A stretch of DNA of 64,000 nucleotides. It comes from Candidatus Villigracilis proximus. GTDB taxonomy: Bacteria; Chloroflexota; Anaerolineae; Anaerolineales; Villigracilaceae. A program made the position numbers and the translations under genes. This document shows, piece by piece, positions 8,737 to 17,394 of the stretch (position 1 is the stretch's first letter; every line of letters begins with the position of its first letter). The stretch covers positions 8,617-72,616 of the forward strand of contig JADKBB010000065.1 in the NCBI GenBank assembly GCA_016715195.1, in the 5' to 3' direction. A model generated the notes under the pieces. The model ran no database searches. It saw only the letters and a program-made list of their open reading frames with translations, and was not told the origin of the DNA.

Positions 8737-8994
8737 TTATGGCGTTGGTTCGGGGCCTAACTCTTCTTCAATTCCGCCGATCTGCCGCAGAAGTTCGAGC
8801 GTTTCCATTGCTTCCGATTCACTCAATACGCTGATCGCAAAGCCGACATGGATGATGCAGTATTCGCCGACTTTTGCTTCGGGCACATAGTCCAGGCAGG
8901 CTTCGCGAAAGATTCCACCAAAGTCCACTCTTGCCATATGCAGTCCGCCTTTTTCATAGGTTTCAACAATTTTTCCGGGTACGCCTAAACACAT
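8737..8994 (-). CDS. hypC: Hydrogenase maturation chaperone HypC
   Basis: An 85-residue protein. The start is fixed by family knowledge: HypC needs Met-Cys at the N-terminus, and the frame contains MCLGVPGKIV at 8994, so the longer upstream reading is ignored. HypC and HypD build and deliver the Fe(CN)2CO unit to the precursor of the hydrogenase large subunit. It lies between hypA and the GcvH-like gene in the leftward island. HypB, HypD, HypE and HypF are not in the window and must be elsewhere. Confidence 0.92.
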   Translation of the reverse strand: MCLGVPGKIVETYEKGGLHMARVDFGGIFREACLDYVPEAKVGEYCIIHVGFAISVLSESEAMETLELLRQIGGIEEELGPEPTP

Positions 8995-9083
8995 TTCAAT
9001 CTCACAATCGAAAAAATAGAATAACCACTGCACCCGGGCATCCGCCCGAGAAGGGTGAATTTACGTGTCTATCTTCAGGTTTT

Positions 9084-9425
9084 TCACTCCACATCAATCG
9101 ACTCCAGTGCAAACTCTTCGCCTTTGATAATCTTAGCGCCAACGCCGTGACACTTTGGACAAACCAGTTCCTTATCGGTGGGATGATATTTTTCAAAACA
9201 GGTCATGCATTGCAGCTCGGCAGGCACACGCCGAAAATGCAGAGTTGCTTTTTCAGCGATTGTATCTTTGGCGATGATCTCCCAATAGAACTGGATCGAG
9301 TCATCCACCATGCTGGCGAGCTCGCCCATGACAATATGTAAGTCAGTGATGCGTTTGGCATTTCCTTTTTTGGCATGATCGAGGGCGATCTTTAATAAAG
9401 ACTCAGTGATGGGTAATTCATGCAT
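9084..9425 (-). CDS. hypA: Hydrogenase nickel incorporation protein HypA
   Basis: A 113-residue protein starting MHELPITES, where the N-terminal His2 binds nickel in the family. The zinc-binding part carries CMTC and CPKC pairs in the second half. HypA with HypB delivers Ni to the hydrogenase large subunit. The ATG at 9425 is only 5 bases from the stop of the protease gene. No hypB follows; the next gene is hypC. Confidence 0.93.
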   Translation of the reverse strand: MHELPITESLLKIALDHAKKGNAKRITDLHIVMGELASMVDDSIQFYWEIIAKDTIAEKATLHFRRVPAELQCMTCFEKYHPTDKELVCPKCHGVGAKIIKGEEFALESIDVE

Positions 9426-9430
9426 GGCGA

Positions 9431-9922
9431 TTACCCGATCAATCCCCATTCACGCAAAACCCGCTCAGCTCGTTCTAAAATTTGCGGGATGACAGCCTCG
9501 ATTTCCGGACTCATACCGTAGCCGATGTTCATATCCACGGGCTGTGCGCCGACGAGATGCAAGTGTTCGGGAAATTTGTTGCGGAATTTTGCCAGTCCCA
9601 ACACTTCTTGAAAGGTAATTTGATGATCTGACATTTTGATATTGCTATAGAGTGGAATTTCGTCTTTTTTCAGTTCCATTACCTGACCAGGCAGGGAAAA
9701 GCGCGAGACGACTGAGTCGAGCACCAGCAGATGCGAGGCTTCCTCGACCCACGGCAGCAGATTCAACCCCAGCGCGCCACCGTCAATAAATTCCACATCG
9801 GGAGCGAGAGCAGCAAGTTTTTTCTCCAGGATTTCAAGTGCATGAACCCCAAGCCCTTCATCTTTGTTGAGAGTATTGCCCAGTCCCATTACAATTTTTC
9901 GTCCTGTGGTTTCAAGTTCCAT
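9431..9922 (-). CDS. Hydrogenase maturation endopeptidase (HyaD/HybD family)
   Basis: A 163-residue protease of the family that removes the C-terminal peptide of the [NiFe] hydrogenase large subunit after metal insertion. The N-terminal GLGNTLNKDEGLGVHAL contains the conserved Asp/Glu Ni-binding position, and DGGALGLNLLPWVEEASHLLVLD and MSDHQITFQEVL carry further conserved acidic and His residues. Its substrate is surely the large subunit encoded two genes upstream, whose 21-residue tail follows His558. Confidence 0.92.
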   Translation of the reverse strand: MELETTGRKIVMGLGNTLNKDEGLGVHALEILEKKLAALAPDVEFIDGGALGLNLLPWVEEASHLLVLDSVVSRFSLPGQVMELKKDEIPLYSNIKMSDHQITFQEVLGLAKFRNKFPEHLHLVGAQPVDMNIGYGMSPEIEAVIPQILERAERVLREWGLIG

Positions 9923-9978
9923 GTCTGTCTCCGTTAAATAATAAATACGTTTTAATTTAATTCAGAACTTAAATCATA

Positions 9979-11091
9979 TCAGCGTTTTGCGGGTGCATGT
10001 GGCGTAAAGATGCTTCCATGCCAGACACCGATCAGGGTATTCGAAGCAACGACCAGCCAGAGGATTAAGAGAAAGGTCAGCGCGGATAGTCCGATCCACT
10101 GAAAAAATGCCAGTGGTATCGCCTGAAAAAGTACACCGGTTGAGACAACAAAAGCACCGACAGGAAACACAAATGCCCACCAGCTAAGGGCAAAAGGAAT
10201 GGATGATTTTTGGTGAACGCCCAACGTGACAATCAACGCCAGCCAAAGCCAGAACAGTGCAAATCCCCACAACATAACGGCGAGAGGTTTTGAAAGAAAA
10301 TTTAGTGTTTGTTCAATTTCAGGAGCAGCTTGAAAAAATAGCGCCAGCGGTTTGGCAAACTTTAGCACAACAATGGTCAAGATGGAGGTTGGCGCGATTC
10401 CAACCCACATGGTCGGCGCGAGATGCGCAGGTGGTATGGGATGAAAAATGTAGCGGATAAAAACCAGCGACATGACAAAGATAAATAGCAAACTGCCGAA
10501 CCCCGTGAAGATAAGGCTGGTAATGAGATTTACTGCGCCCCAGGTTGTTCCTTGAAAATGTATCGAGAGGCTAATTCCCAAAACGGGAACCAGCAAAGTC
10601 GAAACAGGCGGAATTAGCCAACCAAGCGTGGAAGTTTCCCACTGTACTTCTGACTTGTGAAAAAATGTATTGAGAATGGTCAGCGCAAAAATTAATATTC
10701 CAGCCGAGCCAATAACCCAGAGGATTTGCAGAATGGTCCAAAGCAGATCTTCCGGGAGGAAGCCAGCGCCGACCTTTTCAAGCGCAATCCCAACAATCAG
10801 CATGGAGATCGGCATGGTCGGAAAGAACGCCGCCGATACAGGATGATTCAGGTCATGGCGGACATCGGCTGGATACATGAACCAGCGCAATGTCCACGGA
10901 ACAATGAGAACTAAAAATAGCAAAATGGAAGCAAACAGGAAGAATGTTTCCAGCGCTTTTGCAAATGGGAACACGCTTTGAAATACAAAGAGTGCAACGA
11001 CGATCACGGCGGTGCCCATAACAGAAGCGAACCAGCCTGGAGCAAATGTTTTTACAATTGAAGTTTTTTGGGGAAGGGAAGATGAGTTCAT
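9979..11091 (-). CDS. TDT-family membrane transporter (TehA/Ssu1-like)
   Basis: About 370 residues from the ATG at 11091, with about ten hydrophobic segments. The pattern PGWFASVMGTAVIVVAL after a short cytoplasmic start is typical of the tellurite-resistance/dicarboxylate transporter (TDT, C4dic_mal_tran) family. This family includes yeast Ssu1 sulfite exporter, TehA and SLAC1 anion channels, and TDT genes occur beside sulfite-oxidising gene sets in sulfur oxidisers. Given the TusA/DsrE/lipoate genes upstream, sulfite or a similar anion is a plausible cargo, but that is inference. A longer start at 11175 would overlap a strong stem-loop, so the shorter one is preferred. Confidence 0.75.
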   Translation of the reverse strand: MNSSSLPQKTSIVKTFAPGWFASVMGTAVIVVALFVFQSVFPFAKALETFFLFASILLFLVLIVPWTLRWFMYPADVRHDLNHPVSAAFFPTMPISMLIVGIALEKVGAGFLPEDLLWTILQILWVIGSAGILIFALTILNTFFHKSEVQWETSTLGWLIPPVSTLLVPVLGISLSIHFQGTTWGAVNLITSLIFTGFGSLLFIFVMSLVFIRYIFHPIPPAHLAPTMWVGIAPTSILTIVVLKFAKPLALFFQAAPEIEQTLNFLSKPLAVMLWGFALFWLWLALIVTLGVHQKSSIPFALSWWAFVFPVGAFVVSTGVLFQAIPLAFFQWIGLSALTFLLILWLVVASNTLIGVWHGSIFTPHAPAKR

Positions 11092-11144
11092 GGGAATGTT
11101 ACCAATAGAGTTGCCGATATGTTTTGACCAATAAAATTGAGAAG

Positions 11145-11175
11145 GTGACCTCCGATGTTTGAAATCGGAGGTCAC
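11145..11175. terminator. Perfect 12-bp stem-loop after hynL
   Basis: GTGACCTCCGAT at 11145-11156 pairs exactly with 11164-11175 over a seven-base loop, 13 bases past the hydrogenase large-subunit stop. On the minus strand the following bases are only moderately T-rich, so it may stabilise the hydrogenase mRNA or partly reduce read-through into the transporter. Confidence 0.65.
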
Positions 11176-11188
11176 TATTTTAATTGTT

Positions 11189-12928
11189 TTAGCTTATGCA
11201 AACATTCATGCCGGTTGCAGTTTCGCCAAGGTCATTGCCGTCTGCATCCACCATGTGGATGGCACAAGCCATACATGGGTCAAACGAGTGGATGGTGCGC
11301 AAAATTTCCAGCGGCCATTCAGGCTTGGCAAGCGGTGTGCCAACGAGTGACATTTCGTATGGTCCAGCCTGTTCCTTGTGGTCGCGCGGAGATGCGTTCC
11401 AGGTGGTCGGGACAACCATCTGGTAGTTCTCGATCTTGCCGTTGTCAATCACGACCCAATGACCGAGTGCGCCGCGTGGGGCTTCCATGAAACCAAAGCC
11501 TTCAGCGTGAGAGGGCCAGGTAGTGGGCTCCCATTTGTCGCCGTTGAAGGTTCTGGTGTCGCCTGCCTTGATCGTGTCAATCAGTTCGTTGTAATTCTTA
11601 AGCATTTCATCTGCAAAGACAACGGTTTCGATACCGCGTGCGGCGGTGCGTCCGAGTGTTGAGAAGACGGCTTCAAGCGGAGCATCTAACTGCTTGAGGA
11701 CGAAATTGGTCAAGTCCTGAGTCTGTTTGTGACCACTGGCATACATGGCGAGCACACGCGCCAGCGGACCGACTTCCATGGGAGTATCTGCCCAACGCGG
11801 GGATTTGAGCCAGGAGTATTTCTGCTCGACTTCCAACTGCTCATAGGGCGGCTTGGGTCCTGTGAAGTTGAACTCGGTTTCGCCTTTGAAGGGATGCAAG
11901 CCTTCCTTGTCGCCAACACTTTGTTTGTACCAGGAGTGAGCAACAAACTCTTTCATCATGTCAAAGTCATTTGGATTCGGCTCTTCGATATGAGTCAGGT
12001 CACGGTTCATAATGACCGCGCGCGGCACAACAAATTTCGAAGTGTCTTTGATGTCTGTGCCGGGCAGTTCGCCCCAGGTCAGGAAATTGCCAACACCTTC
12101 GCCGAGTCCTGCATATTCCAAATAGTAGGGAGCAATCGCCAGCAGATCAGGAATGTAAACCTGATTGACGAATTGGATCATGCGGTCAATGCTGTCTTTG
12201 ATGATGGAAAGACGTTCGGCATTGAGCGCGGTGTCACTGTTGAGGTCAATTGGCATGGGTACGCCGCCAACCACAAAGTTCGGGTGTGGATTTTTGCCGC
12301 CGAAAATGGTATGAATCTTGGTGAAGGTCTTCTGTGCTTCAAGGGCTTCAAGGTAATGCGCCACTGCCAATAGATTAACTTCAGGCGGCAGTTTGTAGGC
12401 GGGATGTCCCCAATAGGCATTTGCGAAAATGGAGAGTTGTCCGCTTTCGACGATGCCCTTCACTTTGTTCTGCACATCTTTGAAGTACGCGGGGGAAGAA
12501 TTCGCCCACGGGGAGATACTCTGCTGGATGGCAGAGGTCGCTGTCGGGTCGGCTTGAAGCGCATTTACAACATCCACCCAATCCAATGCGTGCAGGTGAT
12601 AGAAATGCATCACATGATCGTGGACGTACTGCTGGGTAATCATCAAATTGCGGATGAGATTGGCAGCCTTTGGAATGGGGATGTTCAACGCATCTTCCAC
12701 CGAGCGGATTGATGCAAAAGAGTGGACGGTGGTGCAGACGCCGCAAGTGCGCTGAGCAAATGCCCAGGCGTCGCGCGGGTCGCGTCCCTTCAAAATAATT
12801 TCGATACCACGCACCATCGTACCTGCGGAATACGCCTTGCTGATTTTGTTCTCGGCATCAAGTTCGGCTTCGATGCGAAGATGTCCTTCGATGCGGGTAA
12901 TGGGGTCAACAACAATTCTTTGTGCCAT
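11189..12928 (-). CDS. hynL: [NiFe] hydrogenase large subunit, Isp-type (group 1e-like)
   Basis: A 579-residue large subunit holding the NiFe site. The L1 motif RTCGVC has Cys62 and Cys65; the L2 motif DPCMACAIH has Cys552, Cys555 and His558. The 21 residues after His558 are the tail cut off during maturation. The start MAQRIVVDPITRIEGHLRIE is typical of group 1 uptake enzymes. The gene order small subunit, isp1, isp2, large subunit is the hallmark of the Isp-type hydrogenases known from Allochromatium, Thiocapsa and Aquifex, which exchange electrons with sulfur metabolism or the quinone pool through a cytochrome b and an HdrD-like protein. Ten bases separate it from isp2. Confidence 0.95.
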   Translation of the reverse strand: MAQRIVVDPITRIEGHLRIEAELDAENKISKAYSAGTMVRGIEIILKGRDPRDAWAFAQRTCGVCTTVHSFASIRSVEDALNIPIPKAANLIRNLMITQQYVHDHVMHFYHLHALDWVDVVNALQADPTATSAIQQSISPWANSSPAYFKDVQNKVKGIVESGQLSIFANAYWGHPAYKLPPEVNLLAVAHYLEALEAQKTFTKIHTIFGGKNPHPNFVVGGVPMPIDLNSDTALNAERLSIIKDSIDRMIQFVNQVYIPDLLAIAPYYLEYAGLGEGVGNFLTWGELPGTDIKDTSKFVVPRAVIMNRDLTHIEEPNPNDFDMMKEFVAHSWYKQSVGDKEGLHPFKGETEFNFTGPKPPYEQLEVEQKYSWLKSPRWADTPMEVGPLARVLAMYASGHKQTQDLTNFVLKQLDAPLEAVFSTLGRTAARGIETVVFADEMLKNYNELIDTIKAGDTRTFNGDKWEPTTWPSHAEGFGFMEAPRGALGHWVVIDNGKIENYQMVVPTTWNASPRDHKEQAGPYEMSLVGTPLAKPEWPLEILRTIHSFDPCMACAIHMVDADGNDLGETATGMNVCIS

Positions 12929-12938
12929 GATTTATCTC

Positions 12939-14207
12939 CTACTCTTCCAACGCGTCTGCGACCATCTGAGATAGTCCAGCGACTTTCCAGTCCAACTTGA
13001 AATGGTCAACGCTGTCTGTGAACTGCAAGCGGCAGTTGGAACAAGTCATTGCGACTGTCTTGGCGCTGACTGTGTTCACCTGATCGATCTTCAATTCAAA
13101 CGAGGCATAGCGGACTGGGTCAGCAGCTTTGACTGCGATCACACCGCCGCCGCCGCCACAACAAACAGACTCTTCGCGGTTGGGTGTCATTTCGATGAAC
13201 GCATCGGGAGCCAGCACTTTGAGAATATCACGCGGTTCCTGAATGTGTCCGCCTTTGCGTTGAATCTTGCAGGCATCGTGGAAGGTGATCTTGCCGCCGT
13301 CATTGAAGAAGCCAGGCTTGATCTTGATTCGTCCACTGCCGATCAATTCACCTAAAACGCCAGTGATATGAATGACTTCAAAGTTGCTTGCTTCAGGAAT
13401 CCAATTGGCGGCGTGCCAGCGCAGGGCATCATACGCATGTCCGCACTCGGTTACCACGATACGCTTAACGTTCAAATCCTTTGCGCCATCGAGTACGCGG
13501 TTGAGGAATAATTTAGTGTGTTCTTCGCTGCCTTCATAGAAACCAAAGTTGACGATTTCACGCGCCTTGCTGCTGACTGTCCATTTTTCGCCAGCCTTGT
13601 TGAGAATCTTTGCGATCGCGGCAACGTTGGCGGGGAACTTCATCACTTCGATTGAGGAGAAAACAACCAACGTGGTCGCGTCTTTCACATCGCGTGGGAT
13701 TTCAACTTCCCATTCATCGGCAACCCATTCGAGGCGTTGATCCCAAACGGAAGAAGTCATGCCAAGCGGACTTCCTTCATTAACTTGCTTGGTCACTGCA
13801 GCTGCCAGATCAGCAGGGACATCTCCCGCCGCAGCGAGACCCGCGCGCATTCCGTGCAATAGTGTGCCGATGTCAATTCCCATTGGGCAGACCATCGAAC
13901 ATTTGTTACAGACGGTGCAGGCTTCATAGTTAAGATCGCTCCAGTGAGCGAGGTCCTCATCGGTGATGGGCTTATCCAAACCCAGGGAAAGTTTAATTCC
14001 GCCAACGAAGGTAAAACGTTGTTCGTACGCGCGGCGCAAAAGTTCCATTTTCCAAACAGGCGCGTATTCGGGGTTGCCAGTCGCCTGATAAAAATGACAG
14101 GCTTCGGCGCACATGCCGCAGCGGGTGCAGGCTTCCAGTTGAGCAGCGACCCAGCCGCCAGTTTCATGTACGAAGGCTTCCATTGCTTTTTCAGTTGTAG
14201 ACATCAT
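12939..14207 (-). CDS. isp2: HdrD/DsrK-like iron-sulfur subunit Isp2
   Basis: A 422-residue cytoplasmic electron-transfer protein. Two ferredoxin-type clusters are bound by ACTRCGMCAEAC (Cys27, 30, 33, 37) and CTVCNKCSMVCPMG near residue 95. The second half is the CCG domain of heterodisulfide reductases, with HDACKIQRKGG, VCCGGGGG and MTCSNC; the first CCG-like repeat is degenerate, with only TECGHAYD. In HdrB/HdrD this domain holds a noncubane [4Fe-4S] site that cleaves or forms disulfides. Isp2 probably passes electrons between the membrane cytochrome Isp1 and a thiol or disulfide partner. In this island a lipoate carrier is an attractive candidate partner. Confidence 0.9.
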   Translation of the reverse strand: MMSTTEKAMEAFVHETGGWVAAQLEACTRCGMCAEACHFYQATGNPEYAPVWKMELLRRAYEQRFTFVGGIKLSLGLDKPITDEDLAHWSDLNYEACTVCNKCSMVCPMGIDIGTLLHGMRAGLAAAGDVPADLAAAVTKQVNEGSPLGMTSSVWDQRLEWVADEWEVEIPRDVKDATTLVVFSSIEVMKFPANVAAIAKILNKAGEKWTVSSKAREIVNFGFYEGSEEHTKLFLNRVLDGAKDLNVKRIVVTECGHAYDALRWHAANWIPEASNFEVIHITGVLGELIGSGRIKIKPGFFNDGGKITFHDACKIQRKGGHIQEPRDILKVLAPDAFIEMTPNREESVCCGGGGGVIAVKAADPVRYASFELKIDQVNTVSAKTVAMTCSNCRLQFTDSVDHFKLDWKVAGLSQMVADALEE

Positions 14208-14214
14208 TCACCTC

Positions 14215-14892
14215 CTACACAGCCACGCCGCGCTTGCCAAATTCCTGACCGTGAATGGCACGCGAGAAGAAGTAAAACACAAAATGGGAAATACGGCTCA
14301 AGGGAATCCAGATCATCAGCACGTCCACTGTAATCATGTGACGGGCATACAGCGCTTCGTATGAGCCGCCGATATGATGGGTCATCATGTAGCCTGTGAT
14401 CATCGGCAGGAAAACAAACAGCCACGCAAAAAATTCAGCAGGACCAGAGATCAGTTTGAGGACGGGATGGATCCGGCGATTAATCAGCAAAATCACCATC
14501 GCAATGATTCCCACTGCTGCCATCCAATCTACGACGGGCAGAGGCAGGGTGGGCCAACCCAAGCCGATCAGGCTCTTCCAAACCAGCATGTGCGGTGTGC
14601 CCAAAATAACCACCACGAACAAACTGAGATGGAACAAACCACCGCCGATGTAGATCAACGGGTTGCGGTTGAATGTATTTTTTACCCAGGGGATGAAGGG
14701 CCAGATGAGGAAGGCTTTCAAAAAGGTGACGACGACGCCTTTGGATTTGCTTCCCATCGGGACGACTCGGTCCTTACTCCACCCGAGGCTGATCACACTA
14801 AACAGGCGATACGCCAGCCCGAACAGCATGAACAACAGCGCAAAGTAGAAGAATGGACCACGCGCAAATTCGAGAACAGCTTGTGAGCTCAT
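14215..14892 (-). CDS. isp1: Cytochrome b membrane subunit Isp1 (NarI/DsrM-like)
   Basis: A 225-residue membrane protein with five or so hydrophobic segments and several His residues placed as heme b ligands (GGGLFHLSLF, GTPHMLVW, MMTHHIGG, ISHFVFYF). It matches the DsrM/NarI-like gamma subunit that pairs with Isp2 in Isp-type hydrogenases. Its ATG overlaps the stop of hynS as TAATG, and isp2 follows after 7 bases, so all four subunits are translated from one message. Confidence 0.9.
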   Translation of the reverse strand: MSSQAVLEFARGPFFYFALLFMLFGLAYRLFSVISLGWSKDRVVPMGSKSKGVVVTFLKAFLIWPFIPWVKNTFNRNPLIYIGGGLFHLSLFVVVILGTPHMLVWKSLIGLGWPTLPLPVVDWMAAVGIIAMVILLINRRIHPVLKLISGPAEFFAWLFVFLPMITGYMMTHHIGGSYEALYARHMITVDVLMIWIPLSRISHFVFYFFSRAIHGQEFGKRGVAV

Positions 14893-16004
14893 TATGATTC
14901 TCCTTTTTTGGCTTTCTTCTTGGATTGATTAACCAGCGCCGTACCAATTCCCAGCGCAGCGCCTGCGCCAATTGCCGCGCCAACCGCAGTAATGGTCGGG
15001 CGATCCAACGGAGCAGACTGTCCCTCGTAGAATCCGCCGCCATCCCAGAAGTTCGGTTCAGAGCAACCAAGGCACGGGTGACCCGATTGGATTGGGAAGG
15101 ACAGACCTTGATCCCATTTGATGGTCGCGCAGGCGTTATAAGTTGTCGGACCTTTGCAACCGAGTTTGTATAAGCAGTAACCTTCACGCGCACCCTCATC
15201 ATCGAAGGAAAGCGCAAACTTGCCAGCTTCGTAGAACGGGCGGCGCAGGCAGCGATCATGAACGGTCTTGCCGTAGAAAGTTAAAGGACGATTGAGTTTG
15301 TCAAGTTTAGGGAGAGTTCCAAAGACAGCAAAGTGAGCAATTACACCAGTAGTGGCTTCGGGAATAGCAGGGCAGCCAGAGATATTGACAACTGCCTTGT
15401 CAGTGATGAGTTCCCAAACGCCTTTGGCGCCCGTTGGATTTGGTTTGGCTTTCGGAAGTCCACCATACGCAGCGCAATTTCCGACAGCAATGATCGCCGC
15501 CGCGCCAGCTGCTGCTTCTTTCAAAATGTCCACAGCCGACCTGCCGCCAATGACGCAGTATGCGCCATCATTATCGGTTGGAATACTGCCTTCAACCACA
15601 AGAACATATTGCCCCGCATATTTTTCCATGGCGTCTTTCTTGGCTTGTTCTACTTGAAAGCCAGCCGCCGCAGAAAGTGTTTCATGATATTCAATGGTAA
15701 GCGTGTTAAGAACCAAATTCCCCAAGCTGGGCGAAACACTGCGCGAGACAGCTTCAGTACAACCTGTGCAGTCCTGAAATTCAAGCCAGATGACAGGCAG
15801 GCGTTGTTTGGTTTCAATCGCATGTAGAATCGCCTGTTCCTGATAGCCGCTTGCTGGAGCGTTGAGAGAAACGGGCAAGCCACTCGCTTCCACAGGAGCA
15901 GCGTGCAATCCCATGGCAGCAGCCAGCAATCCGCTCAATTTCAAGAAATCGCGTCTTGAAACGCCTTGCTTTGCAAGGCCTTGTTTAATCGTTTCGTCGG
16001 GCAT
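14892..16004 (-). CDS. hynS: [NiFe] hydrogenase small subunit, Tat-exported and membrane-anchored
   Basis: About 370 residues from the ATG at 16004, which has the strong ribosome site GGAGGAG; a TTG four codons upstream is less likely. The twin-arginine signal SRRDFLK lies near residues 16-22. Cluster ligands are visible in DCTGCTEA, GNCAAYGG, GCPAIPEATTG, HDRC, and the medial/distal region PIQSGHPCLGC, where Pro replaces a fourth Cys as in enzymes with a medial [3Fe-4S] cluster. A Gly/Ala-rich hydrophobic helix and a Lys-rich tail end the protein, anchoring it in the membrane. The hydrogenase therefore faces outside the cytoplasm, while Isp2 is inside. Confidence 0.94.
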   Translation of the reverse strand: MPDETIKQGLAKQGVSRRDFLKLSGLLAAAMGLHAAPVEASGLPVSLNAPASGYQEQAILHAIETKQRLPVIWLEFQDCTGCTEAVSRSVSPSLGNLVLNTLTIEYHETLSAAAGFQVEQAKKDAMEKYAGQYVLVVEGSIPTDNDGAYCVIGGRSAVDILKEAAAGAAAIIAVGNCAAYGGLPKAKPNPTGAKGVWELITDKAVVNISGCPAIPEATTGVIAHFAVFGTLPKLDKLNRPLTFYGKTVHDRCLRRPFYEAGKFALSFDDEGAREGYCLYKLGCKGPTTYNACATIKWDQGLSFPIQSGHPCLGCSEPNFWDGGGFYEGQSAPLDRPTITAVGAAIGAGAALGIGTALVNQSKKKAKKGES

Positions 16005-16053
16005 GTTCTCCTCCAAAATTTTTAGGCTACGCTATAAACGTAACCTGCTATGA

Positions 16054-16500
16054 TTATGAACAGGAAATATTATCGGCTTCCAATTTAGCCTGGTAAGCAG
16101 CAATGCCATCTGCGCCAGTTGCGAGAGAACCTTTATCGGCATCCCAGTTGGCAGGTTTGATCTCGGCAATCCAGCCTTCGCCGTAGGGATCGCGTGAAAC
16201 GAAATTCGGATCGGCGGCTAATTTTTCATTGCCACGGATTAAGACACCGGTCACAGGGGCGGGGACTGGTCCAACAAATTTGCTGCTTTCTACAGTGGCA
16301 ACACTTTTGCCTTGTGCAATTTCCTGACCTATATTCTTGGCTTTGACGGTGACACCTGCCAGATTGGATCCTGCCAATTTAGCGGCAACAGCTGTCATTC
16401 CGACGCGAAGCGTTCCGTCTTCCATCGGTTTGGCCCAGACGTGTTTATCGATCAGGTAGTACAAATCTTCAGGGAGGTTGCAACCTCTTACTTCAGTCAT
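16054..16500 (-). CDS. lbpA: LbpA-type lipoate-binding protein
   Basis: A 148-residue lipoyl-domain protein starting MTEVRGCNLPEDLYYLIDKH. The probable lipoylation site is Lys74 in VESSKFVGPV, followed by PAPVTG. The RGC...PEDLYY start and the placement next to DsrE and TusA genes match the GcvH-like lipoate-binding proteins (LbpA) of the sHdr sulfur-oxidation system rather than the glycine cleavage H protein. In that system the lipoate arm carries sulfur or electrons to a heterodisulfide reductase-like complex. Here the next gene downstream is the hydrogenase small subunit, about 50 bases away. The second GcvH-like protein of the island differs strongly, so the two probably have separate jobs. 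Confidence 0.85.
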   Translation of the reverse strand: MTEVRGCNLPEDLYYLIDKHVWAKPMEDGTLRVGMTAVAAKLAGSNLAGVTVKAKNIGQEIAQGKSVATVESSKFVGPVPAPVTGVLIRGNEKLAADPNFVSRDPYGEGWIAEIKPANWDADKGSLATGADGIAAYQAKLEADNISCS

Positions 16501-16512
16501 ATGGTTAGCTTC

Positions 16513-16881
16513 TTAGAAAGTCATTGTGGTTTTGGCGTCTTCAGCCAATTGCCACATGAACGCACCACCGACCATTTTTATGCCATCGATCAAGTCTTCG
16601 GGTTTGATATCATGCAATTCGGTGGAGGCGGTGCAAGCTGTGAATTTCACACCCGCGTCCAGTGCATCCTGAATGAAGCCGCTGACAGGTTTGCCGCCGG
16701 CTTTGGGAAAGACAGTTTCAGCCATGCCTTTTTTGAGTAAAAGTGTGCCATCAATCGTGAAGAACATGGTCACTTCATATTCCATTGCCGCAGCGAGCGT
16801 GGCAAAAAAGAAAGGTGTGGCACAGCGACGCGGAGTATCTGGTCCGCTGGTCATTACAATGAGAATTTTTTCGTCAGCCAT
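16513..16881 (-). CDS. DsrE-family sulfurtransferase-like protein (122 aa)
   Basis: A small protein of the DsrE/DsrF/DsrH fold. A conserved-looking Cys sits in FTACTASTELHD, the usual place of the persulfide-carrying Cys. It ends with LAEDAKTTMTF, similar to the ending of the neighbouring 159-residue paralogue. Such proteins relay sulfane sulfur between TusA and later acceptors. It stands 12 bases before the lipoate-binding protein gene. Confidence 0.85.
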   Translation of the reverse strand: MADEKILIVMTSGPDTPRRCATPFFFATLAAAMEYEVTMFFTIDGTLLLKKGMAETVFPKAGGKPVSGFIQDALDAGVKFTACTASTELHDIKPEDLIDGIKMVGGAFMWQLAEDAKTTMTF

Positions 16882-16905
16882 TTTGAAGTTCTCCTATTTA
16901 ATTTT

Positions 16906-17385
16906 TTAGAATGTCAGTGCAATTGCATCATCAGCGGCGAATTCAATGAAGGCTGCCGCGCCGGCAACTTCTACACCGTCAATCAATTCTTCTTTTTTGA
17001 TGCCCATCACATCCATGCTCATCTGGCAGGCAATGATACGCACACCGCTTTCGACGGCTATTTCAAGCAATTCGCTAAGCTTGGCAACATTGGCTTTTTT
17101 CATCCAGCCGTTCATCATGCCAGTGGCTACAGCAGTCATGCCGGGCAACATGCCGATAATATTGGGGACGGAAATACCGGGGATCGGTTGAGGCATGGCG
17201 GGATTTGCAATCGGTGAGACTTGCAATTTATCAGCATTGCCTTTTTTGATGATTTCCAATCCGTAGAAAGTGAAGAAAATTGCCACTTCCATATCCATTG
17301 CCACTGCGGCGGTGGCAAGGATCAAGGGAGGGTAAGCGGCATCCAGGCTGCCGTGAGTTGAGATAATTGCCATTCGTTTTGCCAT
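16906..17385 (-). CDS. DsrE-family protein, DsrE2/DsrE3A-like (159 aa)
   Basis: A 159-residue DsrE-family protein with the signature IIACQMSMDVMGI holding the single central Cys, as in the DsrE3A/DsrE2-like proteins linked to TusA in sulfur-oxidation loci. A hydrophobic Pro/Gly/Met-rich insert (near residues 60-95, with IPGISVPNIIGMLPGM) separates the two halves and is a known feature of this subgroup. It is expected to accept sulfane sulfur from TusA. Confidence 0.87.
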   Translation of the reverse strand: MAKRMAIISTHGSLDAAYPPLILATAAVAMDMEVAIFFTFYGLEIIKKGNADKLQVSPIANPAMPQPIPGISVPNIIGMLPGMTAVATGMMNGWMKKANVAKLSELLEIAVESGVRIIACQMSMDVMGIKKEELIDGVEVAGAAAFIEFAADDAIALTF

Positions 17386-17394
17386 TTTGCTCTC

